Shown here: positions 8,359-17,580 of the stretch, one piece after another
Layout of the letters: every line of letters starts with the position of its first letter
Position numbering within the stretch: position 1 is the first letter of the stretch
Assembly: GCF_037893185.1 (NCBI RefSeq)
Contig: NZ_CP140772.1
Coordinates: 2,542,001 to 2,606,000, forward strand
Reading direction: 5' to 3'
DNA length: 64,000 nt
DNA from: Chitinophaga sp. 180180018-3
Lineage (GTDB): Bacteria; Bacteroidota; Bacteroidia; Chitinophagales; Chitinophagaceae
Translations under genes and position numbers: made by a program
Notes under the pieces: model-generated
Told to the model about the DNA's origin: nothing
Seen by the model: the letters and a program-made list of their open reading frames with translations, nothing else
The model's database searches: none

Positions 8359-9681
8359 ATGAAAAATTATCCAATGATTTTGCTGTGCAGCCTCCTGCTG
8401 GGCGCATGTGCCAAACCCAACAACAGTGAACTTGTTAGCGATGCCGGTAAGAAACCTGTTACCGAGCTGGTATCGAAAAATGATACTGTAACGCTTTACA
8501 GCAATGGTTATGTTTACCCGAAAGATCAAAGCAATGGCTATGGTTCGATATCTGCATCAGGACTAGGCGCCTGGACCGATTCGAGCGGCTTTACACGCGT
8601 GTTCTTCTATCCTCAGCTTACAGGTACCATGAATGTATCTGTCGTGGTGAAAGCGCCGTCCAATACCAATACGTTGCGTATCCGGCTGGATAGCTCCGGC
8701 ACCAGCTACAACGTAACAGTAAACCAGACTTCCGGCTATGTGACCCTGAATGTGGGCGCGTTCAACATTACCTCGGCACAATATCATTGCCTGGAAATAA
8801 AGGCGGTGACGAAGAACGGCACGTACCTGCCGGATGTGCAATCTGTAATCATCAACAGCGCATTGAATCTGAAATATAACAAGAGCCAGTACAAGAGTGC
8901 GCCTGCAACGCATCTGTCGTACCCGGTTCCTGGTGGTGGGCAGATGGAGTGGTTCTATACAGAGATCAATGTACCTGCCAGCGCTGATCCGCTGAATGCT
9001 TATTACATGACCAATGGTTTCTGGGATGGCTACTTTGGTATCCAGGTGAACAGCCCTACTGAAAGGCGTGTGCTGTTTTCTATCTGGAGCAACTATAACA
9101 CCAACGACCCTACGCAGATACCATCCGACTATGCGGTTACGTTAGTGAAGAAAGGTAGTGGCGTTACCGCTAATCCTTTTGGGGGAGAGGGCTCCGGAGG
9201 ACAGAGCTATCTGAAATTCTCCTGGCAAACCGGTAACACTTACAGGATGCTGGTGCATGCTGTTGCTTCCGGCACGCATACTATTTTTACCGCTTATTTC
9301 TATGCACCGGAGAATGGCGCGTGGCAGCTCATAGCACAGTGGGATAAATCCAAAACGAACGGGCAGTTACTCGGTGGACTTTATTCATTTGTGGAAAATT
9401 TTGGCAGCAATGGTAACGATTTCTTCAAAGCGCGTTATGGCAATCAGTGGGTGCGTAATACCAGTGGTACCTGGACAGAGCTGACGCAGGCTTCCTTCAG
9501 CACTACTGCCAGTGACGCTTCGCATCAACGTTATGATGAAGGGGCCGGCATTGAGAACGGTGTTTTTTATATGTTCAGTGGTGGTTTCAGGCAGGTGGGC
9601 AATAGTGTAGGGCAAACCTATACGCGCCCGGCAACGAACACACCACCGAATGTGGATCTTTCCGCATTGCCCAACAACTGA
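8359..9681 (+). CDS. DUF3472 domain lipoprotein
   Basis: A 440-residue secreted protein. A lipoprotein signal with lipobox LLLGAC (Cys at residue 17) implies membrane anchoring after cleavage. Residues ~45-165 form a beta-rich domain of the DUF5077 type; residues ~170-425 match the DUF3472 pattern (GGGQMEWFYTEINVP, GYFGIQVNSPTERRVLFSIW, GGQSYLKFSW). The family is common in Bacteroidota and probably handles extracellular polysaccharide or cell-surface material, but no activity is established. It is a single-gene unit with a terminator directly downstream. The ATG is preceded by an A-rich leader as usual in the phylum. Confidence 0.85.
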   Translation: MKNYPMILLCSLLLGACAKPNNSELVSDAGKKPVTELVSKNDTVTLYSNGYVYPKDQSNGYGSISASGLGAWTDSSGFTRVFFYPQLTGTMNVSVVVKAPSNTNTLRIRLDSSGTSYNVTVNQTSGYVTLNVGAFNITSAQYHCLEIKAVTKNGTYLPDVQSVIINSALNLKYNKSQYKSAPATHLSYPVPGGGQMEWFYTEINVPASADPLNAYYMTNGFWDGYFGIQVNSPTERRVLFSIWSNYNTNDPTQIPSDYAVTLVKKGSGVTANPFGGEGSGGQSYLKFSWQTGNTYRMLVHAVASGTHTIFTAYFYAPENGAWQLIAQWDKSKTNGQLLGGLYSFVENFGSNGNDFFKARYGNQWVRNTSGTWTELTQASFSTTASDASHQRYDEGAGIENGVFYMFSGGFRQVGNSVGQTYTRPATNTPPNVDLSALPNN

Positions 9682-9705
9682 TGACCATCGTGCTTCATGT
9701 AAAAG

Positions 9706-9740
9706 AAAAGCGGATAGCATCTACAGCTATCCGCTTTTTA
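9706..9740 (+). terminator. Rho-independent terminator after the DUF3472 gene
   Basis: A 13-bp stem (AAAAGCGGATAGC at 9706-9718 paired with 9726-9738) with a 7-base loop and a T run. The A tract on the other side lets it also serve the convergent suf operon. Its core AGCGGATA resembles the inner stem of the long hairpin family. Confidence 0.9.
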
Positions 9741-9771
9741 TTCAGGTCAGTGGCCGATCTTATTGGCAGGC

Positions 9772-10083
9772 TTACAAAAAGCCCAGTTCCAGTTTGGCCT
9801 CTTCACTCATCATATCTTTATTCCAGGGTGGATCAAAGGTCAGGTGAACATCTACATCAGATACGCTTTCTATGTTCCTTACTTTTTCTTCTACTTCCCG
9901 GATGATGTCGCCTGCAACCGGGCAGCCGGGGGCCGTCAGCGTCATTTCGATCCATATCCTGTTGTTCTCTTTGATGTTTACGGCGTAAACCAGTCCGAGC
10001 TCCCATATATTTACCGGTATTTCCGGATCAAATACAGTTCTCAGCTGTGCTTCTATCTGTTCTCTTAATATAGCTTCACTCAT
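9772..10083 (-). CDS. sufT: SufT-like Fe-S maturation protein (MIP18/DUF59 family)
   Basis: A 103-residue DUF59 protein with the conserved segment TLTAPGCPVAGD (residues ~48-59) carrying the family cysteine, and DPEIPVNIWELGLVY near the N-terminus. SufT proteins help mature Fe-S proteins under high cluster demand. The start codon overlaps the sufE stop as ATGA (10080-10083), which couples the two. It is the last gene of the SUF operon. Family and context agree. Confidence 0.9.
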   Translation of the reverse strand: MSEAILREQIEAQLRTVFDPEIPVNIWELGLVYAVNIKENNRIWIEMTLTAPGCPVAGDIIREVEEKVRNIESVSDVDVHLTFDPPWNKDMMSEEAKLELGFL

Positions 10084-10508
10084 TGCTGGTTAATTTTTGC
10101 CTGGTAGGCCACCGCGTATAATTTCATCTGTTTGAGCATACTCAGTAATCCGTTGGAACGGGTAGGAGAGAGATGGCTGCTCAGGCCGATGGCATCGATG
10201 AAATGAATATCTGCGGCAGCTATATCCTTGGGAGTATGACCGGAAAGTACATATATCATCAGGCTAACCAGACCTTTTGTGATCACGGCATCGCTGTCGG
10301 CAGTGAAAAAAAGTTTTCCGTCTTTCAGCTCTGTATGTAACCACACGCGCGACTGGCAGCCTTTGATCAGATTATCCGGTGTTTTGTATTCGTCGGCAAT
10401 CAGTGGTAATTCCTTACCGAGCTGGATGATGTATTCATATTTATCTTCCCAGCTGCCCATTACCGAAAAATCCGATATTATTTCTTCTTGTATTTCCTGA
10501 ATCGTCAT
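10080..10508 (-). CDS. sufE: SufE sulfur acceptor
   Basis: A protein of 142 residues from the ATG at 10506-10508 (MTIQEIQEEI). A longer reading to 10541 exists, but its extra eleven residues are not typical of SufE. The active cysteine is in LIKGCQSRVW; SufE takes persulfide sulfur from SufS and passes it to the SufBC2D scaffold. The motif VTLMIYVLSG-like stretch (GLVSLMIYVLSGHTP) is a family hallmark. It lies directly after sufS and overlaps sufT. Confidence 0.93.
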   Translation of the reverse strand: MTIQEIQEEIISDFSVMGSWEDKYEYIIQLGKELPLIADEYKTPDNLIKGCQSRVWLHTELKDGKLFFTADSDAVITKGLVSLMIYVLSGHTPKDIAAADIHFIDAIGLSSHLSPTRSNGLLSMLKQMKLYAVAYQAKINQQ

Positions 10509-10518
10509 AGTCGCCTGT

Positions 10519-11766
10519 TTACAAAAGCATGGCAGCCGCACGTTTTATACCGGCTACCAGTTTGTCTATTTCTTCTTTCGTGTTATAAAAAGTCAGGGAA
10601 GCGCGCACCGTACCGGGTATTTTGAATAAGTCCATCAATGGTTCTGTACAGTGATGGCCTGTTCTTACCGCAATACCCTGCTTATCCAGCAATTCGCCCA
10701 TATCGAAGGGGTGAATATTGTGTACCAGGAAGGAAATGACCCCGTTTCTGTGGGCGGCATCGCCGATAAAGCGGATACCGTCTATCTTACGCATTTCCTG
10801 CAGGGCATAGGCCATGAGTTCTTCTTCCCGTTGTTGTATTTTATCGAGACCCACCTGCTGCAGGTATTCGATGGCAACGCCCAAGCCGATGGATCCTGCG
10901 ATATTCGGTGTGCCTGCCTCAAATTTATACGGCAGTTCGTTATAGGTGGTTTTGGCAAACGTAACGGTCTTGATCATATCGCCACCGCCCTGGTAGGGAG
11001 GCAGTTTGTTCAGCCATTCCGAGGTACCGTATAAAACACCGGTACCGGTGGGGCCGTAGATTTTATGTCCGGAGAATACCAGGAAATCCACCTGCAGGGC
11101 CTGCACATCAATAGCGATATGTTGTACGGCCTGTGCGGCATCCAGCATTACCGGGATATTACGTGCATGCGCCAGCGTTATGATATCCTGAACCGGGTTC
11201 ACAGTACCCAGTGTATTGGAAACATAAGTGATGGCTACTATTTTCACGGTATCATCCAGCATGGCCTTGTACACATCCATCTCGAGTTCTCCGCGTTCAT
11301 TGATCGGGATTACTTTCAGGGTAGCGCCGGTTTCCTCGCAGGCAATCTGCCAGGGTACAATGTTGCTGTGATGTTCCATGGCGGAAATAATCACGCTGTC
11401 GCCCGCTTTCAGGAAGCGGCGGCTCATGGTATTTGCCAGCAGGTTGATACCGTCGGTAGTGCCTTTTGTGAAGATGATCTCATGGGAGTGAGCTGCATTG
11501 ATATACCCGGCTATGATGCGGCGGGCATTTTCATATGCTTCAGTAGCCACCTGGCTCAGGTGGTGTACGCCACGGTGCACATTGCTGTTATAAACTTCAT
11601 AATAGCGCGCTTCGGCATCTATTACAACCTGCGGCTTTTGCGTGGTAGCTCCGTTGTCGAAGTACACCAGCGGTTTGCCATATACCTGTTGTTGCAGTAT
11701 CGGAAAGTCCTTTCTAATCTGCGCTATATCCAGGTCGTCGGTTACTATATTAGCAATATGTTCCAT
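10519..11766 (-). CDS. sufS: SufS cysteine desulfurase
   Basis: A 415-residue PLP enzyme that releases sulfur from cysteine as a persulfide. The PLP lysine is in FSGHKIYGPTGTG, and the catalytic cysteine in RTGHHCTEPL near the C-terminus, as in group II desulfurases (SufS/CsdA). DNGATTQKP near the N-terminus is typical. It lies 7 bp after sufD and just before sufE, the usual partner arrangement. Confidence 0.96.
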   Translation of the reverse strand: MEHIANIVTDDLDIAQIRKDFPILQQQVYGKPLVYFDNGATTQKPQVVIDAEARYYEVYNSNVHRGVHHLSQVATEAYENARRIIAGYINAAHSHEIIFTKGTTDGINLLANTMSRRFLKAGDSVIISAMEHHSNIVPWQIACEETGATLKVIPINERGELEMDVYKAMLDDTVKIVAITYVSNTLGTVNPVQDIITLAHARNIPVMLDAAQAVQHIAIDVQALQVDFLVFSGHKIYGPTGTGVLYGTSEWLNKLPPYQGGGDMIKTVTFAKTTYNELPYKFEAGTPNIAGSIGLGVAIEYLQQVGLDKIQQREEELMAYALQEMRKIDGIRFIGDAAHRNGVISFLVHNIHPFDMGELLDKQGIAVRTGHHCTEPLMDLFKIPGTVRASLTFYNTKEEIDKLVAGIKRAAAMLL

Positions 11767-11773
11767 CTTCTTT

Positions 11774-13093
11774 CTAGTTATTCATGATCTCTGCAATCTG
11801 CTCCTGCAGGTAATGTTGCAGGGCAGGTACCTGTATCGTGTCTGTGATGTCGTGAGAGAATGCGTTTACCATCAGGGCTTTGGCGGATTCTTCCCCGATT
11901 CCGCGGGAGCGGAGGTAGAACATCGCTTCTTCGCTGAACTGGCCGGCGGTAAAACCGTGGCTGCATTTCACGTCATCAGCATATATTTCCAGCTGTGGCT
12001 GGGAGTTGATATCTGCTTTGGCGCCCAGCAGCAGGTTGTTATTCTGCTGGAAGGCATTTGTTTTCTGGGCTTCCTGGTGCACCAGGATCTTACCGGTGAA
12101 TACTCCATTGGAGTTATCCAGCAATACGCCTTTATACAGTTCATTACTGTGGCAGTCGGGCATGATATGATCCATGAAAGTATGGTTATCTACATGCTGA
12201 TGTTTGTTGGTAATGTATAAGCCATTCAGGTTCGTTTCAGTATGGCTGCCATTCAGGGCCACGTTCAGGTTGTTACGGGTGAGTGGCGTACCTGGCAGGG
12301 TGAAGCTGAAATGGTGGTAGCGGCTGTCTTTTTGCTGGGCTGCAGCAGTAGTAAGTACTTCGCGGAAGCTATCAGCTCCCTGTTGTATGTTATAGTGCCA
12401 CAGTTCAGCGTTTTCCATCACCACAGTTTCCTGTACGCTGTTGGCAAATGCCACGGCAGTGGCGCTGGCATGAACAGCAGTTTCAATGATGGTAGCGGAA
12501 GCGCTCCGGTTCAGCACCCACAGGTGGCGGGGCTGGATAAAGGAATGGTTGGTGCAGGCATATACGTGCACAATGTGCAGTGGTTTGTCCAGCACTGTAT
12601 TGGCAGCCAGCTCCAGGTAAAGACCGTCTGCGAACAGGGCGGTATTCAGCTGTGCCAGCGATTCGGCGCTAAGATGCTGTTGTTTGTTGAAATGGTTCAC
12701 AAAACCGGGAGCAGCCGTATGAGCGCTCAGCGCGCCGATGGTAATGCCTTTGCCTTCCGGGAGTACGGATTGGTTGGCCTGCAGATGACCATTTACCAGT
12801 ACCGCACGGTAGCAATCGAGCTCCGGTATAGCGGCAGCTGCCGTGGTGGCGGCATCTACCGGGGCTGCTGAAGTCAGCAGCTCATATGGGAATTCTTTCA
12901 GATAACGCTGAATATTAGTGTAGCGCCATGCTTCCGTTTTCAGCGTAGGAAGCCCTATTGCTGAAAAGCGCTCCAGCGCCTCGCGGCGGATGTCTTGCAA
13001 CCCGTCTGTAGCCAGTACCGGAGCCTGTGCCGACAGTGCTGTTACATCTTCTGTTAACGCCTGGTAAAATGGCAATATCATATCGCTTGTCAT
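11774..13093 (-). CDS. sufD: SufD scaffold subunit
   Basis: A 439-residue protein of the SufB/SufD beta-helix family. Its C-terminal part carries DDVKCSHGFTAGQF and LRSRGIGEESAKALM, as in SufD proteins. It forms the SufBC2D complex in which Fe-S clusters are assembled. It sits 9 bp after sufC. The N-terminal region (ALERFSAIGLPTLKTEAWRYTN) is also a family hallmark. Confidence 0.95.
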   Translation of the reverse strand: MTSDMILPFYQALTEDVTALSAQAPVLATDGLQDIRREALERFSAIGLPTLKTEAWRYTNIQRYLKEFPYELLTSAAPVDAATTAAAAIPELDCYRAVLVNGHLQANQSVLPEGKGITIGALSAHTAAPGFVNHFNKQQHLSAESLAQLNTALFADGLYLELAANTVLDKPLHIVHVYACTNHSFIQPRHLWVLNRSASATIIETAVHASATAVAFANSVQETVVMENAELWHYNIQQGADSFREVLTTAAAQQKDSRYHHFSFTLPGTPLTRNNLNVALNGSHTETNLNGLYITNKHQHVDNHTFMDHIMPDCHSNELYKGVLLDNSNGVFTGKILVHQEAQKTNAFQQNNNLLLGAKADINSQPQLEIYADDVKCSHGFTAGQFSEEAMFYLRSRGIGEESAKALMVNAFSHDITDTIQVPALQHYLQEQIAEIMNN

Positions 13094-13102
13094 AATTCTT
13101 TC

Positions 13103-13867
13103 TTAAACGGATTCTTTCAAATGTAATTCCTCTTTCAGCCAGTCGTATCCTCTTTCTTCGAGTTCCAGTGCCAGTTCTTTGGTACCGGTTTTTATGATAC
13201 GGCCATTGTACAGTACGTGTACAAAGTCGGGGATGATATACTCCAGCAGGCGCTGATAGTGAGTGATTACTACGAAAGATTTTTCTGCGTCACGCAATTT
13301 GTTCACGCCGTTGGAAACGATACGGAGCGCATCGATATCCAGACCGGAATCGGTTTCGTCCAGTATAGCCAGCTGAGGATCCAGCATAGCCAGCTGGAAT
13401 ATTTCGTTACGTTTCTTTTCACCACCGCTGAATCCTTCGTTCAGGGAACGGTTCATCAGGTTGGAGTGGAAGTCAACGAGTTGTTGTTTGTCTTTGGTCA
13501 GCTTCAGGAACTCCCTGGCTTCGAGGGCAGGAAGACCTTTATACGCCCGGATTTCATTCAGGGCTGTTTTCAGGAAGTTGAGATTGGAAACGCCTGGGAT
13601 TTCCACAGGGTATTGGAAAGCGAGAAACACACCTTCGCGGGCACGGTCTTCGGGCGACAGTTCCAGCAGGTTTTTTCCATTGAACCACACTTCACCTTCA
13701 GTAACGGTGTAGTTATCGCGGCCTGCTAATACAGATGCCAGCGAACTTTTACCGGAACCGTTAGGCCCCATGATGGCATGCATTTCTCCTTTGTTGATTT
13801 CGAGATTAATGCCTTTCAGTATCTTTTTTCCTTCTACCTCTGCGTGCAGATTTTTAATCGTCAGCAT
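13103..13867 (-). CDS. sufC: SufC ATPase
   Basis: A 254-residue ABC-type ATPase from the ATG at 13865-13867 (MLTIKNLHAEVEGKK), which matches usual SufC length; a reading to 13900 adds eleven atypical residues. Walker A is GPNGSGKSS, the signature FSGGEKKR and Walker B LAILDETDSGLD. ATP hydrolysis drives conformational change in SufB-SufD during cluster assembly. It lies between sufB and sufD. Confidence 0.96.
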   Translation of the reverse strand: MLTIKNLHAEVEGKKILKGINLEINKGEMHAIMGPNGSGKSSLASVLAGRDNYTVTEGEVWFNGKNLLELSPEDRAREGVFLAFQYPVEIPGVSNLNFLKTALNEIRAYKGLPALEAREFLKLTKDKQQLVDFHSNLMNRSLNEGFSGGEKKRNEIFQLAMLDPQLAILDETDSGLDIDALRIVSNGVNKLRDAEKSFVVITHYQRLLEYIIPDFVHVLYNGRIIKTGTKELALELEERGYDWLKEELHLKESV

Positions 13868-13911
13868 GATTGTTTTTGTTTCGTTCTGTATTTTATTCAT
13901 TGGATAATGAA

Positions 13912-15357
13912 TTATCCAACGCTTCCTTCAAGTGTAATAGATAATAATTTCTGTGCTTCTACCGCAAATTCCATCGGCAGCTGGTTCAGTACTTCTTTTA
14001 CATAACCGTTTACGATCAGGGCTACTGCTTTTTCGGTGTCGATACCACGCTGATTCAGGTAGAAGATCTGATCTTCCCCGATTTTAGAGGTCGTGGCTTC
14101 GTGTTCGATCATAGCAGTTTTGTTCCTGGATTCGATGTATGGGAACGTATGGGAACCGCATTGGTTACCGATCAGCAGGGAGTCGCACTGGGTGAAGTTA
14201 CGAGCCTGGTCGGCACGTGGGCCGATAGATACGAGTCCACGGTAACTACCATCGCCATGGCCGGCTGAGATACCTTTGGAAATGATGCGGCTCTTGGTGC
14301 CTTTACCGATATGGTGGATCTTGGTACCGGTATCTGCGATCTGGCGGTTGCGGACAACGGCCACAGAGTAAAATTCACCTTCGGAGTGGTCACCCTGCAG
14401 AATTACGCTGGGATATTTCCAGGTAATAGCGGAGCCGGTTTCCACCTGCGTCCAGGAGATTTTGCTACCTGCACCTTTGCAGATACCTCTCTTGGTGACG
14501 AAGTTGTAAATACCGCCTTTTCCGTCTTTATCGCCGGGGTACCAGTTCTGTACGGTAGAGTATTTTATTTCGGCATGCTCCAGGGCTACCAGTTCTACCA
14601 CGGCCGCGTGCAGCTGATTTTCATCGCGCATGGGAGCGGTACAACCTTCGAGGTAGCTCACGTAGCTATTGTCGTCGGCTATGATCAGGGTACGTTCAAA
14701 CTGGCCGGTGTTCTGAGCATTGATACGGAAGTAAGTGCTCAGTTCCATCGGGCAGCGTACGCCTTTGGGAATGTAAACGAAAGAACCATCAGAGAATACA
14801 GCGGAATTGAGCGCGGCAAAAACATTGTCGGTATGCGGAACCACGCTGCCCAGGTATTTCTTTACCAGCTCAGGGTGTTCCTGCACGGCTTCACCGAATG
14901 AGCAGAAGATGACGCCCATTTCTTTCAGCTTCGTCTTGAAGGTAGTAGCTACGGAAACGCTGTCGAATACAGCATCTACGGCAACACCGCTCAATGCTTT
15001 CTGTTCGTTCAGCGGAATACCCAGTTTTTCGAAGGTAGCCAGCAGCTCAGGATCTACTTCGTCGAGGCTGTTCAGCTGTTTCTTTTTACGGGGTGCTGCA
15101 TAGTAAGATACGGCCTGGAGGTCCAGTTCCGGCATTTTAAAATGCTGCCATTTGGGGAATTCCATCTTTTTGAACGCGGCAAACCCCTTCAGGCGCCATT
15201 CCAGCAGCCATTCAGGTTCATTTTTCTTCGCCGAAATAAAACGGATGACATCTTCATTCAGCCCCGGGGGAGCTATCTCCATTTCAATATCGGTGCTAAA
15301 GCCAAACTCATACTCCTTATTGGCTATATCATCAATTATTTCGTTACTGTTGATCAT
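13912..15357 (-). CDS. sufB: SufB scaffold subunit
   Basis: A 481-residue core scaffold. Hallmarks include [36 protein letters not shown] and [20 protein letters not shown] near the C-terminus, with [11 protein letters not shown]. SufB carries residues for sulfur transfer and nascent cluster binding. It lies 13 bp after sufA and 44 bp before sufC. Family assignment is unambiguous. Confidence 0.97.
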   Translation of the reverse strand: MINSNEIIDDIANKEYEFGFSTDIEMEIAPPGLNEDVIRFISAKKNEPEWLLEWRLKGFAAFKKMEFPKWQHFKMPELDLQAVSYYAAPRKKKQLNSLDEVDPELLATFEKLGIPLNEQKALSGVAVDAVFDSVSVATTFKTKLKEMGVIFCSFGEAVQEHPELVKKYLGSVVPHTDNVFAALNSAVFSDGSFVYIPKGVRCPMELSTYFRINAQNTGQFERTLIIADDNSYVSYLEGCTAPMRDENQLHAAVVELVALEHAEIKYSTVQNWYPGDKDGKGGIYNFVTKRGICKGAGSKISWTQVETGSAITWKYPSVILQGDHSEGEFYSVAVVRNRQIADTGTKIHHIGKGTKSRIISKGISAGHGDGSYRGLVSIGPRADQARNFTQCDSLLIGNQCGSHTFPYIESRNKTAMIEHEATTSKIGEDQIFYLNQRGIDTEKAVALIVNGYVKEVLNQLPMEFAVEAQKLLSITLEGSVG

Positions 15358-15370
15358 ACTATTTTAAAAT

Positions 15371-15697
15371 TTATACTGCAAAGCTTTCGCCGCAGCTACA
15401 CGTTCTGGTTGCATTCGGATTGTTGAAGAAAAGACCTTTGCCATTCAGTCCGTCTGAATAGTCCAGTTCGGTACCATACAGGTACAACAGGCTTTTCATC
15501 TGTACCACCACCTTTACGCCTTTATCTTCAAATATCTGGTCGCCTTCTTCTTCTGTTGATTCAAATTTCAACACATACTCAAGACCTGAGCAGCCGCCAC
15601 CCTTCACGCCTACACGTACAAAAGTGCCGGGCGCATGATGTTCTTTTTCCATCAGCGCTTTGATATATTCTACTGCTTTTTCTGAAACGGTTATCAT
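15371..15697 (-). CDS. sufA: SufA/HesB-type Fe-S carrier
   Basis: A 108-residue A-type carrier with the three conserved cysteines in GGGCSGLEY and RTCSCGESF at the C-terminus. It accepts clusters from SufBCD and delivers them to apoproteins. It lies 44 bp after the FMN reductase gene and 13 bp before sufB. The gap upstream contains a 12-bp palindrome, CCGGTATACCGG (15725-15736), of unknown meaning. Confidence 0.93.
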   Translation of the reverse strand: MITVSEKAVEYIKALMEKEHHAPGTFVRVGVKGGGCSGLEYVLKFESTEEEGDQIFEDKGVKVVVQMKSLLYLYGTELDYSDGLNGKGLFFNNPNATRTCSCGESFAV

Positions 15698-15741
15698 ACT
15701 CAGAATTGTTTTAATTAACTATCGCCGGTATACCGGTTTTT

Positions 15742-16311
15742 CTATCCTTCAATACCCGCCACTACATGCGATTTAGCCGCACATAGGAGTTGTATCATCG
15801 TATCCAGTTTATTTTTATAGAACGTCGTAAACCCGTGGGTTTCCGGGTCGTATAGGTTGTTTTTCAGGATAGGCAGCGAAAAAGGTAAAACCCATGCCCT
15901 CAACGCTTTAGCTACCGCATCCATCGCATTTATGCCCTGCATGGCTTGTGTGCCGTCTGCCCAGGACAGCAAAGCTACAACCTTTCCGGTTAAGTATGGG
16001 CGCTGGTTCCTGCTGGTCATTTCCAGCCAGTCCAGGCAGTTTTTCATGGCCCCGGTCATACTCCCATGATATAATGGCGTCATCCATATATGAAGGTCTG
16101 CCCTGCAAAAAGCCTCACACATTGCTTCCACCGCTGCGGGTTTTCGCCCCGCTTCCTCCATGGAGAAAAATGGAATGTTCGCATTGCCGAGGTTAAATAT
16201 CTCCGGAGAAAAGCCCTTCTCTTTTAACCCGTTCGCCAGGTATGCCCCCAACTGGTTAGAAGTGGCATAAGGACGATCATCTATGGCTCCATTAAATATC
16301 AGGACGTTCAT
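15742..16311 (-). CDS. NAD(P)H-dependent FMN reductase-like protein
   Basis: A 189-residue flavodoxin-fold protein (NADPH-dependent FMN reductase family). It starts MNVLIFNGAIDDRPYATSNQ, where a phosphate-binding loop is expected, and has DLHIWMTPLYHGSMTGAMKN typical of the family. As first gene of the suf operon it may supply electrons for cluster assembly or for reduction of iron or sulfur; that is inference from position. The suf promoter lies upstream at 16412-16440. Confidence 0.82.
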   Translation of the reverse strand: MNVLIFNGAIDDRPYATSNQLGAYLANGLKEKGFSPEIFNLGNANIPFFSMEEAGRKPAAVEAMCEAFCRADLHIWMTPLYHGSMTGAMKNCLDWLEMTSRNQRPYLTGKVVALLSWADGTQAMQGINAMDAVAKALRAWVLPFSLPILKNNLYDPETHGFTTFYKNKLDTMIQLLCAAKSHVVAGIEG

Positions 16312-16330
16312 TAATATTTAATATTTAGAG

Positions 16331-16354
16331 ATTTAAATGATTGTGAGATTAAAT
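16331..16354. promoter_or_regulatory. Possible operator dyad in the suf leader
   Basis: An inverted repeat ATTTAA (16331-16336), 12-base spacer, TTAAAT (16349-16354). It lies between the suf promoter and the FMN reductase start, where a repressor such as the divergent SufR-like protein could bind. AT-rich dyads arise easily by chance, so this is weak. Confidence 0.3.
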
Positions 16355-16411
16355 TTTGATGAACCTGGTCTCAAAATCATTAAAATCCCAAAATCTTTTT
16401 TTTAGCTTCTA

Positions 16412-16440
16412 CAAAATTACGAGATTTGAAAATAAAACAA
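16412..16440 (-). promoter_or_regulatory. Bacteroidota-type promoter for the suf operon
   Basis: Read on minus: TTG (16440-16438), an 18-base spacer, TAATTTTG (16419-16412), close to the consensus TTG-N19-TAnnTTTG. Transcription would start near 16404 and give a leader of about 93 bases before the FMN reductase ATG. The site lies inside the longest reading of the sufR-like gene, which supports a downstream start for that gene. Confidence 0.65.
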
Positions 16441-16448
16441 GTAAGAAC

Positions 16449-17096
16449 TTGGAAAATTATCCAATACGAACCAAAAATGCTGCTGACCGTGTTTTGACTT
16501 TGCTCAAAACCAGGGGCCCTCTGTCTGCAGCCGAACTGGCCGGCGAATTGGGTATCACTGGCGAAGGAGCCCGGCTTCAGTTGCAGAAGCTGGGTGATGA
16601 GGGACTTGTACACGCCGACAGCAGCTCCAAAGGGGTGGGGCGCCCGGTATTAATCTGGAGCCTGACGGCCCTGGGCAATGCCCGCTTTCCGGATACGCAT
16701 ACCGAGCTTACCCTTGATTTCATACAAACCATCAAAACGGTATTGGGTAAGGAAGCGCTCGATAGCGTGGTGAACGCCAGAGAGAAAAATCAGCTCGACA
16801 AGTACAATAAAGCGCTGCAGGGTATAAGTGGACTGGAAAACAGGCTGAACTCGTTTGCCGAAATCCGTTCTACGGAAGGTTACCTGGCTGAGTGGAAAAA
16901 AGAAGGGGATACCTATTATTTTATAGAGAATCACTGCCCGATCTGCTGCGCCGCCAACGAGTGCGACAATATCTGTACGTCCGAAATGCGGACCTTCGTG
17001 AGTATATTAGGCGAAGAAATGAATGTTTCCAGGATGGAACATATCATTAATGGCGCCCGCCGCTGCGTTTATAAAATAGAGTCTCCCAGCCACTAG
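16449..17096 (+). CDS. sufR: SufR-like Fe-S-sensing transcriptional repressor
   Basis: A regulator with an N-terminal winged helix (LTLLKTRGPLSAAELAGELG, then ITGEGARLQLQKL) and a C-terminal cysteine cluster: CPICC, ECDNIC and a last Cys in RRCVYKI. SufR proteins hold an Fe-S cluster on such cysteines and repress suf operons. It is divergent from suf. The longest reading begins at ATG 16356, but its first 31 residues are unlike a HTH leader and contain the suf promoter. TTG at 16449-16451, after AAGTAAGAAC, gives MENYPIRTKNAADRVL and is preferred (215 residues). The cysteine spacing differs somewhat from cyanobacterial SufR. Confidence 0.75.
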   Translation: MENYPIRTKNAADRVLTLLKTRGPLSAAELAGELGITGEGARLQLQKLGDEGLVHADSSSKGVGRPVLIWSLTALGNARFPDTHTELTLDFIQTIKTVLGKEALDSVVNAREKNQLDKYNKALQGISGLENRLNSFAEIRSTEGYLAEWKKEGDTYYFIENHCPICCAANECDNICTSEMRTFVSILGEEMNVSRMEHIINGARRCVYKIESPSH

Positions 17097-17103
17097 CTTC
17101 CGT

Positions 17104-17520
17104 TTATTTAATGATCAGCACTAATGTGCCTGCCATGATCAGCAGCGCGCCCACTGCCGTTTTCCAGGTCAGCGATTCATGCAGGAAAATGACGGACAGC
17201 GCTATCGTTAGCGCCACACTGAGTTTGTCGACCGGCGCTACCTGCGATACTTTCCCCACCTGCAACGCTTTGAAATAAAAAAGCCAGGAGGCACCTGTTG
17301 CTAAACCCGAGAGCACCAGGAAGATCATACTGTGTTTCGACAGTGCCCCGAAGTGTTTATACTCCCCCCGTGCCAGTACAATCCCCCAGACCATGACCAG
17401 GATAATGGCTGTTCTGATGGCAGTAGCCAGGTTGGAAGGGATGTCCGTAACGCCGATTTTCGCAAAAATGGCTGTCAGCGAGGCAAAGACGGCCGACATT
17501 AATGCATAGATCCACCACAT
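17104..17520 (-). CDS. EamA-family small drug/metabolite permease
   Basis: A 138-residue membrane protein with about four or five hydrophobic helices (WWIYALMSAVFASLTAIFAK, IRTAIILVMVWGIVLA, MIFLVLSGLATGASWLFYF, and VGALLIMAGTLVLII). The length is that of a half-size EamA transporter, which would act as a dimer in the inner membrane. The substrate cannot be deduced. It is convergent with sufR, with a 7-bp gap. Confidence 0.85.
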   Translation of the reverse strand: MWWIYALMSAVFASLTAIFAKIGVTDIPSNLATAIRTAIILVMVWGIVLARGEYKHFGALSKHSMIFLVLSGLATGASWLFYFKALQVGKVSQVAPVDKLSVALTIALSVIFLHESLTWKTAVGALLIMAGTLVLIIK

Positions 17521-17580
17521 AGTCCTGTTTTTTTATGAACGAATGTATTTCGGGAAGTTGAAGCGTTTCTGAAGCCGGAG

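Noticed and set aside
15725..15736. CCGGTATACCGG as a terminator within the suf operon
   Set aside because: It has no loop, and the T run lies on the wrong side for minus-strand transcription.
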